NCBI GenBank assembly: GCA_021464245.1
Contig: JADCRB010000065.1
Coordinates: 1,124,689 to 1,188,688, forward strand
Origin: Carallia brachiata
Taxonomy: Eukaryota; Streptophyta; Magnoliopsida; Malpighiales; Rhizophoraceae
Direction: 5' to 3'
Length of the DNA: 64,000 bases
The notes beneath the pieces are model-generated. The model was not told where the DNA came from. It was given only the letters and a program-made list of their open reading frames with translations, and did no database searches. Of this stretch, positions 12,844 through 24,306 are shown piece by piece. Position 1 is the first letter of the stretch, and each line of letters opens with the position of its first letter. The translations under genes were made by a program, and so were the position numbers.

Positions 12844-13748
12844 ATATATATATATATATATACGGGATAGGAACAATGATTATGGAGGCGGTTGTGGAAG
12901 TTTTGGTCAAAAAGCTTGACAAAATCTGCCACAAACATGGACTCGTCAGAAGTTGACCCTGCGCTTTATATTTTTTTATTTTATATTCCGTATCAATATA
13001 GTTGAGTTGTTGTGTTCTTTCTTCTCCATTGAATTTTCGTTGCTATTTTTGTTTGCCCTTTTTACAAGCTGGGATCAATTAGTCTTTTTTATTTTCTTTG
13101 AAAAATAGATAGTGAAGGCAGCATGTACCAAAAAAACAAAAATAATAAGAGTAATATATTTGTTAAAGAAGATTTTGTAAGAAAACAAATTTCATAAACC
13201 TAACCAAAAAAAAAATCACCTTTTGATATAATAAAAATTTAAATTTATAATTTTTTATATAAACGATTTTTTTTATCATATCAACTACACAAACAATAGT
13301 TAATTAAATCATAGTGAATTAATTAGCTTTTATTAAAAGACAAACGTGTGTTGAGGGCTTTTATGTTTTATCCTTCCCAGCTCTTTAATGAGTTTGTCAT
13401 TGTTTTATCGGGCAATATCAAAAACCAATATCGTCCCAAAAAAAAAAAAAAACCAATAGCATCTCTTTTTTTTTTCGGTTGTTTATTTTTAATTTTATGT
13501 TTCAAAAAGAAGACTACCTACCTATAGGTAACATGTTGGTTCTAACGAATTTGAGATTGTGTAAATGATTTATATTTAAATATCTCTAAGTGCATTACAT
13601 ATTTTAAATAAAGAGTCACGATGATAAGATATTATGTCAACAATTTCAAAATTTTTCTAAATAAATCTCTCGACGTAAAAAAAAATGAAGTATAAAATAA
13701 ATATAATATAATTAAGGATGAAAATCTTGCTGTTTTCATTTGAATGTT

Positions 13749-13754
<6 letters not shown>

Positions 13755-13779
<25 letters not shown>

Positions 13780-13780
13780 T
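13755..13780. repeat. GA microsatellite (unit A copy)
   Basis: This is an uninterrupted (GA)n tract of about 13 units. The same locus in unit B (about 26199-26222) keeps a similar tract in matching flanks, so it predates the duplication. Confidence 0.9.
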
Positions 13781-14126
13781 TCTCGGTGCTGTATGGGTTT
13801 GAAAGCACCAATTGTATAAACATTTGCTTCACATCATACATGCAATCCTAAACTAAGAAAAATTTGAAGAACTCATATTTATCACTTACCTAAATTAATT
13901 TGGTATGATGACCTAGCACATGAAGGACAAATTTTGTTACAACTGGAAAGTTATTTTATTATGACTTATTAATCACAAATTCAAATAATATAAACAATTT
14001 TTTTTACAAAAATAAAAAAATAGTGATCGTTTTCTAAACCATACATTTCTCAAACTCTACAATATAGAAATTCAATATTTTAACCCCAAGTAAAAAGATG
14101 CTCCAAGCAAATTGTAAGCTTATGCA

Positions 14127-14604
14127 AATAGGGTTGTTAATGAACTATCACTCTTAATAAAAGTTTGGCTGTTTGGCCAATAAAAACTTATTCAAGTTTT
14201 GTTTTAAGGCTCGTTTTATTAAACGAGTTGAGTTTGAATAAGAGGTTGTTCAACTCATTTATATTTGTGAACAAATCGTTAAAAGTTCGAAAAAATATTT
14301 AGTATAATGCTCGATAAGATGAAAGATAATATGCTCATTTACTAATTATCCTTGTATTGAATGTTAATGTCATAATTTTTTTTTTTAAAATTTGAATCGA
14401 ATGAAACGAGCTTATATCCAGCTCGGTTTAAGAAAAATTTAGGAAAGAAAATTAAACGACCTAAGCTCGAGTCAAGCTCCAGCTCTATGTTCTATTATCA
14501 AGCCGAGTTTGAGCTCAAATATTAAAATTTAAATCGAGCTCGAACTTAGACTGTATATTCACAAACTGAACCTGAACATATCAAAACCTGGCTCGTTATA
14601 TGCA
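14127..14604. mobile_element. About 475-bp insertion in unit A with TATGCA target duplication
   Basis: Unit B reads straight across the site (about 26560-26575). In unit A an insert starts AATAGGGTTGTTAATGAAC and ends CCTGGCTCGTTA. It is flanked by TATGCA at 14121-14126 and 14599-14604. The interior is rich in AGCTCG/GAGCTC motifs, a pattern seen in dispersed plant repeats. No ORF or clear terminal inverted repeat was seen, so the class is unassigned. Confidence 0.65.
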
Positions 14605-15025
14605 GCAAAATTAAAGACTATTCAACTCAACGTCATCCATCTCTTGATAGGCCCATGAAAGCAAAAAAGAATCAATCGTCATACTAATCACACGATAACT
14701 TGTAGGAACAAAATAGCCCACACTCCATATGGTAAATAAAACAGAGAGAAGCCAACGACAAAAGGCACAAGTTGCCGACGGAAAGAAACACCAACAAATA
14801 AATTTTATGTCCTTTTATTCAATAAGATTGGCGCACTTGACAAAAGATAACACAAGGCAGTATAATTAAGGTTCGTAATAGAAGTTCCAGTAATATAATT
14901 ATAAACAAATGCAAAATTAATTGATGATGGGATTGCTAGTTGTATAATGAAAAAAAAAACTATTTTTTTAACAGCCAAAAAAAAATCTCATCAAGAGTTG
15001 TTACACTTGTGTCTTTTTTCTTTCA

Positions 15026-15028
<3 letters not shown>

Positions 15029-15058
<30 letters not shown>
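15029..15058. repeat. GA microsatellite
   Basis: This is a (GA)n tract of about 15 units. The equivalent place in unit B (about 31968-31985) is a poly-A run instead, so the tract expanded or was lost after duplication. Confidence 0.9.
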
Positions 15059-16204
15059 TAAAGGAATCCTATATGTGTTATGGTTCCACTCCCTACCCAC
15101 TTTCTCCCTCCATATCCTTGAGATTTTATGTTAGTTTTGTCATTTTTAAAAGTAATCAATCAAACAAACAAACATATAAAATAGGAATTATGTACATACA
15201 TCGAGTCTAAAACCTCTGCAGCAAATATAAACTAATCCACGCCCTTTGGGGATTGTCCTTCTCAGATGCACTAATCCGGAAAAATCAAAGTCAAAATGCG
15301 TGCCTTCAATTGTCAACCATTTCGGTAAGGAAAATTTGCGTACTGCTAAGGTTTTTTTTTTCTCAAGGAGATTTTTTATTTATTTATTAAGAAGCTATTG
15401 GCCTACGAGTTAATTAACAATAGTTGTGACTATATCATGAATTTTACATCTTTTTTTAAAATTAAAATAAAATTAAAAAATCTAAATTTTAATTACTGGA
15501 ATACTCCTAAAAAAATAAAATGAAAAATTCTTTACATTTCCCGCAAAGCCAAGATAATTGATATATCAACCGCTCCGTTGTCTTTGTTTTATCATTGAGA
15601 AAATAAAAATGTTTTGCGGTCCCAAGTTTTTTTTTTTTGACACAAAATAGACGCAAACTTGCAAAATATGTTTTGTCGCACTTGTATAATTGTTTATTAC
15701 ATATTTATAAGAGTGTTATGTGCGTTTATAATTGTGGAATCAACGACTCAAAATAGGCTAGAGATGAAGTTTCAATCAACCGTATATTTAATTTGTCATA
15801 TACTAAGAAAATCTAAAAGAAATTACAATAGATTTTCCAGTTTTCGATGGCCCTTCCAGATGGGCCATAAAATAACACGTAAATTAGAACTGGAACATCA
15901 ATGAAACCAATGTTTTAATAGAATATTTGCATTATTGTCGATGAGGTTATACAATGTTGACATCCACATTCAAATAAAATAAAATAGAAATAATGGGTTT
16001 GACTTGAACTTTGGCTAGCTTCTGAATCTCCTTAAACCACTTCTCAATATATAAATTCTAGGTAAAACTGATCAGGATAGTGTTGCAAGTTCTCGTGAAT
16101 CGCTCTTGTACTCATGTAGCTTCAAGCCTTCAACCAGTTGTTATTTTAGCAGCTAGAAAACTTTCCTACGAAAGAAAAAAAAATTCGCAGTAAGTGCGCA
16201 CTTA

Positions 16205-16673
16205 TGCTGTAGTTGGATTGTGAGATTTTAATAAGAAAAAAAATTGTGCAAAGAAAATTATTAAAAAAGAAAGTTGTGAGAAAGAAAAGTGAATGAATTT
16301 GTTGTTTAGATATATAAGAAAATGTGAGAAAAAAATGATTAGAAATTAAATTAATATGCTTGAATTATATGAGAAAGTGGTGAAAAAGATAATTATATGT
16401 TTAAAATTATAAAATTACCCTCTTACTTTTAGTGCTTTTTTGGGTAACCGAAAAAAAAAATTTGTGGTAGAGATGAAGAGATTAGATATTCAGGTATTTT
16501 ATTTTTATTTTTTAATTATTTAATTTTTTTCTGCAGTAATTGTCGACATTGACAACTCACTGGAACATTTATCAATTTCTCACAGATTTCGCACCTGTTG
16601 CCAAACAAGTGAAAATTTGTTGGAAAACGTTATTTTCTTTATAATGAGATTCTCACAAGCATCCAACAGAGGG
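16205..16673. mobile_element. MITE-like insertion present only in unit A
   Basis: Unit B lacks this segment (junction about 34040-34055). The left end reads CTGTAGTTGGATTGTGAG and the right end, read as reverse complement, reads CTCTGTTGGATGCTTGTGAG, giving imperfect terminal inverted repeats of about 20-30 bases. The flanking trinucleotide TTA on both sides is compatible with a Tourist/PIF-Harbinger-type 3-bp target duplication, but this is weak evidence. There is no coding capacity. Confidence 0.55.
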
Positions 16674-18300
16674 TTAGTAAAATTCTAGATTTGATATTGA
16701 TACATTACATGCATCCCTAAACAATGCCAACCATTTAGATTTTTTTTTTTTTTCGACAGAATGAATGGGCATGACACTAAAAGTTTTTATTTTTATTTTT
16801 TATTTTGCTGTCATTAGATTCTTAATTGAGTTCCAGAACTGAGCCCTAAAAAGGACTTCGTACAACTTAATTGAAGCTTATTGTTTAAGTTATTGTTCTT
16901 TAGAACTAAAAATGAAAATTCCCTATGTCCTCTTGACTTTTTTTTTTTTTTTGTCTTAATGGAGGTCATCTAATATCATAAATAATAAAAACTCAGCTAT
17001 TAGCCATCATGCTTAAGGTGAGCCCTCGAACTTAGCCGGATAGATTTCTCGGAGAGACAAAATCCAATTAATTGATCAACAAAATGGCACACGGTGATCT
17101 ACCAAACGCCTTTCACATCTATGACAACATCTATCTGCGAAGTGGACGACAAGGGAAGTTTGACTTAGAGTTTAAATTGAACACTTGATTACATTAGCCA
17201 ACCATAAAGTAGGCCAGTAATTGGCCTCACCAACCAAATTAAGTGCAGAAGATGACGATAATTAGCATTTAACAATCTTGATTAATACACCCACGAGTGT
17301 GGAATTTTGGAATCATCGAATAGGACGGAACACATGCTTCCAACTTTTAATTGCAGAAAAACATCCTGTGGGTTCTCTAAAATTGCATAAATCCAATATA
17401 TGAAAGGGACGGAAAATGTAAGAAAATGTGTAAAAAAAAATTGAACGGAAAATGATCCGCCCACCCAATGGACGGAAAACGTAAAAACATTGAAAGTAAT
17501 TAAGCTTAATATGATACACATATTTCCCTTTCCATTTCAACTTTTAGGCCAAGGGTTGTTTCAGAAGACATCAAGCCACAATGTATTAAATTTGTTCTGT
17601 TCCTTTTTTTGGCCCTATAAACTAGCTCCAATCAGAGATCTAACTCAATGCCTTAATCCCACACGCTAAGTGTATAAAAATCACATAAAATATATAAATT
17701 CGACATAATTTATAATGTCTAAGTTTCAAAAAAATTGAATTTCAAATTTCAAGATATTATTTGACATAATATTATAATGTGATTTATCTTCTTATTTACA
17801 CTTGGCGACATAGTAGTTTGACCCTTTTCATTATTTTAGTCTCGGACTTATAACATGTACGAGGTTTTTCATTTCCAAACTTAAATTTTTAAGTGTATTT
17901 GACATTTTCCGGTTATATTTGATACCACACAACACATAGCTCCCATATTATCGTGCCGTAATATCAAATAAATTCCTTCATTATTTGACAGACACGATAT
18001 CACCCACCAAGTATCTTAAAAAGACTTTTTTGAGGACATTTCTTGCTTGCAGAATACCAACAACACGTCTATTTTTTCCTTTTGTTTGTTGAGCCATCCA
18101 ACAACACGTCTATTATTATGCCAACACTTAAACCCCACAAGCAAAGAGAAGTAGAATTGTAGCCTGTAGATACTTCTTGTCGTGCATGCACGCACGACGG
18201 CACGACATTACATTATGCGACAATGTTCGGTTGGCTTGCAATACTATTATAAGAATGACGGGATTCATCCAAACTAGAAAGTCCTATGACCCTCGAGAAT
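16674..18300. other. Unit A distal intergenic DNA, no gene recognised
   Basis: This is collinear with unit B 34055-35965. Short open frames near 17282-17540 are also present in decayed form in unit B and have no recognised domain. Confidence 0.5.
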
Positions 18301-18448
18301 TTGCAACAAGTGGCATCTCGTGGAACAATTTCCCTCCTAAAGAAAATGCAAAATGAAATGGGCAATATGAAAAAACTTTAGATAAAAATGTGTTACCATT
18401 GTTTTTTTGGTACATTTAAAAAAGACAAAATAGAAGAAAGAAAAAGTA

Positions 18449-18950
18449 TTAGTGACGAAGATAAACAATATTATGTCTATCTCTATCCAATAAAGATTGC
18501 AAAACTACAGGGGGCCACTCTAGGAACAAATCACTAGTAGAAATAGCACTCGCTTTAATTAGATAATCTGCTTCTGAGTTTTCCTTAGGTAACATATGCT
18601 TTTTTGTTACATACCATGACCGTGTGCATAGACACCGAATATCGTCAATGAGCACAACCAAAGGGTGGGAAGAGCCATTCTGAGTATCAATAAGATGTAA
18701 AGTCTCAAGATAATCTGTCTTTAAACAACCATCCCAAATCTCAAGTCTCATGCAATCTTCAAATCACGTCTAATACCTGTAAGTTCGACCACTATATTAG
18801 TACTAACAGCCACCAAAGTCACGAACCACTTTTCCAAATACCAAACTCATCGCACAATAGGCCTCCAAACTCAACTTAACATGGATTACCTTGGACACTA
18901 CTATCAATATTCAATTTAATATAACCTGGTGGAGGTGATTCCCACCCAAA
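18449..18950 (-). pseudogene. RNase H-like (RVT_3) fragment of a LINE-type element
   Basis: Minus-strand translation gives a degenerate RNase H module of the kind found at the 3' end of plant non-LTR elements. It starts near 18945 with PPPGYIKLNIDSSVQGNP, then GGLLCDEFG, and continues (after a stop/frame break near 18750) with TDYLETLHLID, HPLVVLIDDIRCL and ENSEADYLIKAS. The order (hydrophobic start, LNxDGS-like, SD-like, W.V..H..xxNxxADxLAK-like) matches the family, but stops and frame shifts show it is dead. It lies in the spacer between duplication units A and B. Confidence 0.7.
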
Positions 18951-19850
18951 AAAAAAAAAAAAAAAAGTGGTACCATTGTACTTAGTAAGTTTCTGGATCT
19001 AGTTTTTCCTGTTAACCAGTTTTATATTAAAACCAGAATTTCTTGGTGTCCAGACTAGTGGTGGCCAAGATATCTCTTAGCACCAAGAATAGGTACCAAG
19101 AAAAGGCATTGGTTCAAGGCCAATTGCCCGTAACCCTCAGCCACCTTTTTTTAATATATGACATAACGGAAAAGTTTTAGAGCTTGAGAACTTGTCTCGT
19201 AAGATTTTTGTCTTGATATGTTGTTAACTTTTTATGAGTATATTTATATTTTTTTACAACAAACAAATAAAATGATATGATGTTTTATTTTTTTTAGTAC
19301 AATTTTTATTGATGTGGTTGTAAAAAATTAACAACTAATTATATTTTAAATACATTTCAGGACAACAATCTCGTGCTAATTAATTTGTGTAGACGTTAGA
19401 GCGATACCATAACATAAAAAACCCAAGTAGTCCAGTGGCTATTCACCTTTTAACAGTAAAAGGAGTTAAAATTCCTTAACCAACCAAAGGCGTCTCTTGC
19501 CTCACGACATTTTTTTTTATATTAAAAAATGTGTCTCAAAGTCAGAAGCATATTTACTCAAAATTTCAGTCACAAACTAAAATTTTACCTTAAGATTTTT
19601 TGTTCGGAGATATAATTGTGCTGCAGTTAAAAGGTGCTTCAAATGGCGTAAAAATGTCACTTCCTGCAACCAAAATTCGTTCTCACGGTATTGGTGTAAC
19701 AAGGTTGCCTTAAGTCACTTTCCTTATTTAAAACAAGGGGTTTGCCGCTGGCAAATGGCACCACGAAAATAAACACGTACGCTGCAATTAGCCCAAAGCC
19801 GGAATAGGGGTGGCCTTTTGAGATCACTTGCGAACTGCACTGCTAACTGT
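18951..19850. other. Spacer between duplication units, no gene recognised
   Basis: This contains a poly-A run (18947-18966). Near 19427-19500 there is a segment with an A-box-like TAGTCCAGTGG and a GGAGTTAAAATTCC that might be an old SINE. Otherwise I see nothing in it. Confidence 0.4.
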
Positions 19851-19859
19851 AAGCAAAGG

Positions 19860-20290
19860 CAGGGAAGGAACCTTTTCAGCAGACATCTATGGCTGAACTC
19901 CTAGCAACAAGAATGGCGATTCAAGGAGCGAAAGATATATCTATCCCCAAAATTTTGGTTGAATCAGATAGCCTTATGGCTGTTCAAGAGGTAAAGACTC
20001 AATCTTTTGTGCGAATTGTACAATGAGGCAAATTGCAGAAGTTATCCAAGTTCTGACTCATCACGTCTCTAGCTTCTCAATCCAGTTTGCTGGAAGGAAT
20101 ATCAATGTGGTGGCTCATTCGCTGGCAGAACTAGCAATCTTGAATGCTGAAGAGATTGTTTGGTGTAGAGCTAATTGTAACCATGTTTTTGATCTTATTG
20201 ACAAAGATGTAAGGAATGCTTTTGAATGAATAAAGCTTACATCTTTTTCTTGAAAAAAAGAAAAGAAATAAAAAAGAAAACAAAATAAGA
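19860..20290 (+). pseudogene. RNase H-like 3' end of a LINE-type element with A-rich tail
   Basis: Plus-strand translation from about 19884 gives MAELLATRMAIQGAKD..., then VESDSLMAVQEV. After a frame break near 20020 it gives QIAEVIQVLTHHVSS, NINVVAHSLAELAI and a stop at 20227-20229. These are the conserved blocks of the plant LINE RNase H module (ESD, then xxNxVAHxLA). The stop is followed by AATAAAG and an A-rich tail (about 20252-20285), the usual 3' end of a non-LTR retrotransposon. It abuts the left edge of duplication unit B. The copy is 5'-truncated and frame-broken. Confidence 0.72.
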
Positions 20291-22888
20291 AGCCAGAAAT
20301 ATTGATTTGTATCTCAAAAATTCAGGTCCCTTTTTACTCTCTCTCTCCTCCTGACCAAAAACAGGACCTTTGGAGGGTTGATCTACGGAATTGCTGACAA
20401 AATTTGGAAGGATCAACAGTGGATCACCGAGGTAGGAGTCTTTCTTGAAAGTTGCCAACTGCCCGGTTGCGGGGATTACTCCAGAAATGAATGGATTGTA
20501 TGAGATGTTGAACTTGTTCAACTCAGACAAGGCGTTCAAGCTGGCTGGGAATGTGCCAGAGAAATTGTTGTAAGACAAATCAAGAATTTGTATGCATCTG
20601 ATATTTCCAATTTCAGTCGGAATTTCACCAGAAAACATGTTCCTGGTGAGGTTTAGAACCACAAGTGGCAGCTGTCCTATCTGAGGAGGTAGCTGGCCAT
20701 AAAACTCGTTGAATCCCAAATGGAACAAGCTGAAATTCTGCATCTTTCCGATGCCCTGAGGGACCTGACCAGAGAGCTTGTTTCCGCTAAGCTGAACATA
20801 ACCTGAAATCTGAAAAATCCGCACTGCAGAACCCGCAGCGCATACTGGGAAAATTCCATTCCCTGTAAGTAACTTTTCCCATATGTTTTTGCAACTTTTA
20901 TCCGTAAGCATGTCATGTAAAAAATTGAATGGAGGGTAATCTGCAGGAATCCATCTCTTCATCACTGAACACTCCCAAAAGCCGGCTATAATTTTGCTCT
21001 GCTGGTTAGATTGAAATGTAGGCGTGGGGTTGCTGCCTATGCTCGTAAATCTGTCTGGGATGCTCCCAGAAAGTTCGTTGTTGGCAAGGTTTAACCACAA
21101 TAAGCTATTGCAGTTTCCTAGTTCGGATGGAATTGGACCCGTAAGCATGTTGTCTGCAAGCATTAGCCACAGAAGTGAGGTCAAATTCCCCAGAGTAGCT
21201 GGTAGGCTTCCACTTAGGCTGTTGAAGGAAATATCTAAGGCTCGGAGGCTTGACATTTTTCCATATTCTTGAGGTATTGTTCCATTGAATTGATTACAAG
21301 CCAGGATTAAGAACTCCAACTGTGGCATTTGGGATATTTCAGCCGGTAATGGACCAGAGAAATTGTTGTAGCTCAGGTCTAACCCTCTAAGGGCAGGCAA
21401 TTCGAGAATACCCGACGAGTGTAATCCACCAGTGTATGCATTTCCACGGAGTAACAGAAACTTTACCTGTGTGAATCTCCCAAAAATCACCGGTATATTC
21501 CCACCAAAATTATTTCTGCTCACATCCAGAAGGGTCAACCTACTCAAGTTCAAAAGGGACTCTGGTATCACAGGAGAAAAACTGTTGTTTCCCAAGGACA
21601 GAGATTCTAAACTTGAAATTGAGCCTATCTCAGATGGAATTTGCCCAGTGAAAAAGTTTCCCCACAGATTCAAAGTCGTCAAATTTCTGCAGTTTGAGAT
21701 CTCTTTTGGCACCTTACCAGAGAAATTGTTCACTGACAAGTCTAAAACTTCCAGGCTACAATTCTCATCAAAAATTGATCCCAATTTCTCCAGTAAAGTA
21801 GTTCTCGGACACCGAAAGTTCCCTAAGCCTTGGAAAGCCTTTCCATTCCTCCACTGAAAGGTTCAAACTCAAATCAAGGTACAGCAACCTTGAGCAACCA
21901 TCAAAGGCATTATCAAGCCCACCAGTGAAATTATTTTCCGAAAAATTTGCCACAACTAGCTTGCAGTTTGCAGGAATGCTGAACTGGCCTATTTCCCCAT
22001 AAATCCTATTCAAGGTCAAGTCAAGAATTTCCAAGTTACCTAAGCCTGTCGAGTTGAGCTGGCCTTCGAGGATATTGTGCGAGAGATTGAGATAAACAAG
22101 GTTATGACAGTTATTTAGATCACTAGGAATGGCACCAGAAAAAGAGTTTCGAGAAAGATCAATGTAAGAGAGCGCTGTCAGGGACGAGAAGTTGCCATAT
22201 AACTCCCCGGCGATGTAGTTGTCGCTAAGGCTGATGCCGTTTACCCTCGATCCATCAGGTGTGCAGAGGATTCCAGTCCAGTTGCAAGGGTTTGAGCTCT
22301 GCTGGTTCCATTGGGAATAGTGTCCTCTATTTATCTGGTTGTGCTTCTCCAGAAACGATTTCAGGTCTAGTAGGACCTCTATGTCTGTGTCCAGAGAATC
22401 TCCTTCAACTACTTTAACTGCAGTTTATTAACAGAAACATATATTCCTGTCAACTGAATCATCCTCGAATTAGCAGACAAAGATTCCCAACCAAATTCTC
22501 AGAAATTTGGGATTCTTCCTAGTACAACAAAAGAAAGCCAGAGAAAAACATGGGAAGATAAAGCATTGAACTTGAACTTGAATTTGAACAATGCATGTAT
22601 CTTATGTTTCATGATTGAAACCCAACCAAAAAAGAAAACTGAACTTGAACAACAAATGGGTGTTATACGGGGTGATAGTTATGTCATGTAAGAATTAGCA
22701 CAAAGTTGGTAAGAGCATGATCATCATGTAATCTGAGGAACTTATTATTAGAAAAGAAAAGAAAAGAAAAGACAAAAAGAAAAACAACAACAAAAAGCAA
22801 TACCCAATTATAGACTGGTACCTGCAGCAATCGACACTAAGAATACGAGTAGCCCAATTCGCCATGAATCATTCTCGTCCTCGTTCAT
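20237..22888 (-). pseudogene. Truncated, frame-shifted copy of the NILR1-like receptor gene
   Basis: Exon 1 is 22888-22822 (67 bp, as in the intact gene) and exon 2 starts at 22417 after an intron with the same splice sites. The coding sequence follows the intact copy through the LRR ectodomain and island. A 2-base deletion near 21781 then shifts the frame, giving ...TGEIGINF and a stop at about 21770. Two further small deletions at about 21847 (2 bases) and 21859 (1 base) cancel each other and cost only a few residues. Downstream, a long open frame (21784-20237) continues the LRRs. Homology stops at EFL, exactly where the transmembrane helix begins in the intact gene. The kinase is absent. 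The last residues come from the antisense of a LINE A-tail and read as a run of Phe/Ile/Leu then KKKM. It is probably a pseudogene. Confidence 0.9.
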
Positions 22889-24300
22889 GATCAATCTGTC
22901 TCTCTTTCTTCTCTGCTTCTTGTCCTGCTCGTTTCTTGGTAGAAGATCTACAGTTGCACTTGCAATAAATTCCACAACCCCATCAAGAAAAACCGTGGAC
23001 CAGAAGCAAATGGCATGCTAGATATCGCAACTATATGCTAAAGTTGAAGATGTTGGCAAGGCATATCGTTGAAGCACAAGGCATGGTTCTTAGACCGAAC
23101 CAGACTTCAGGAGAAAAGTTTGCTACTTCTCAGAAATTTTGTATCTTAATTACTATTAATTATTAGGTACTAGTAGCATTTCCTCATGTCATTTATTAAT
23201 TAATTAATGGGGGTTCTGAACTAAGCTTGTACAGGTGTTGAATTTAAATTACTCTCCCTTTACTGCTAATACGATAATCTTGTTGTACAGTGATTTTTCT
23301 TTTGTTCAATGATTGGAACTTGGAAGGATAGTCTTGTTTAAAATATAAAAAAATATAAAAAAATAAAAAAAAAAGGGGCAAAACTTGAGAGGAGAGTCTT
23401 AGAAGCAAGGGACCGGTAAGCCGCCCATGCTGACCACTTCACACAAGCAGCCGGAGTTTTGACTCTCGGGTTTTTTTTTTTTTTTTTTCTCAAATAGCTA
23501 AGTGATTTTTTTTTAATATTTAAAATGGGAGTATTTTCTGAACAATTTTATATCTGTCTCTAAAAAAGGCGCAAAGAATCAGATGGTCACTACATATACT
23601 CTCATGGTAGGAAAGTATAAATTAAATTTTACTTAAACACTTTAATAACACTCAAACTCATAAACTCATGACTAAAGATTTAAAAACTTTTGATGCTTTT
23701 ACTAAACTAAAGTATTCCGTGGTTGGTGTTGTTTCTTTCTTGGATGTTCTCCCTTTTACAAGTTTTAAACCAAAACTTCCCTTTAATTGGTTGGCAAGTT
23801 TTTCAGTTAGTCAGAAATTTCTTGTATTTGGGAGAAAAATTTTGAGTATAAGCATATAAGAAATTATTCTTAATAATATTTTTAGGAGACACTTCAATAT
23901 TTAAGAGAATAAATATTTATTTTAAAAATTTTAATTTTTAATTTTAAAAAAATATAAAATTTATAAAAATAAAAAAAATAATTCGTTATATTAGTATAAT
24001 AAGATTCAATCTATAAAAAAAATAAAAAAATAAAAATTATTCACAATAATTTTCCATAATATGTCACATCAATTAACAACAAAAACAATAATTACTCTTT
24101 CTTAAAAGCAGGTGACATCACGTTTATAAGCTTGGTGTCCAAGTATCATCCTGCTAAGAAATTTCCCTGAAACATCCTACTGACTAGATAAATTTCCAAT
24201 TTTATCTGTAAAAATATCAACCAAAATATGTAAGCCTTTAGAGGAACTCATGTTATGATTACAATAACGCAGTTAATTTGGTACATTTTAAACTCTGATT
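22889..24300. other. Upstream region of the truncated receptor copy
   Basis: This is the duplicate of 9812-11700. The first roughly 600 bases are well conserved, including the GGGACCGGTAAGCCGCCC patch at about 23409-23426. It then becomes AT-rich. No gene. Confidence 0.5.
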
Positions 24301-24306
24301 TACAAT

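Larger units (their letters stand above)
7245..18300. repeat. Segmental duplication unit A (sister of 20320-35965)
   Basis: This unit begins inside the receptor-kinase gene just before the transmembrane helix and runs through the ectodomain, intron, exon 1, promoter and about 8.5 kb of upstream DNA. Collinear same-orientation matches to unit B occur throughout: receptor ATG 9811 with 22888; 10395-10450 with 23390-23450; 11550 with 24110; 12060 with 24775; 12430 with 25150; 13720-13780 with 26160-26225; 14640-14680 with 26600-26650; 15190-15290 with 32580-32670; 15640-15960 with 33460-33790; 17270-17550 with 34640-34910; 18180-18270 with 35640-35930. Homology fades at about 18300. Edges are by eye, within about 30 bases on the left and 50 on the right. 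Confidence 0.9.

Noticed and set aside
12417..12938. 173-codon minus-strand frame rich in Tyr and Ile
   Set aside because: Produced by TA and CT microsatellites and an AT-rich insert; not protein-like.
17282..17540. Short minus-strand frames seen in both duplication units
   Set aside because: The frame is not conserved between 17282-17540 and 34635-34856, where indels break it, so similarity reflects the DNA duplication only.
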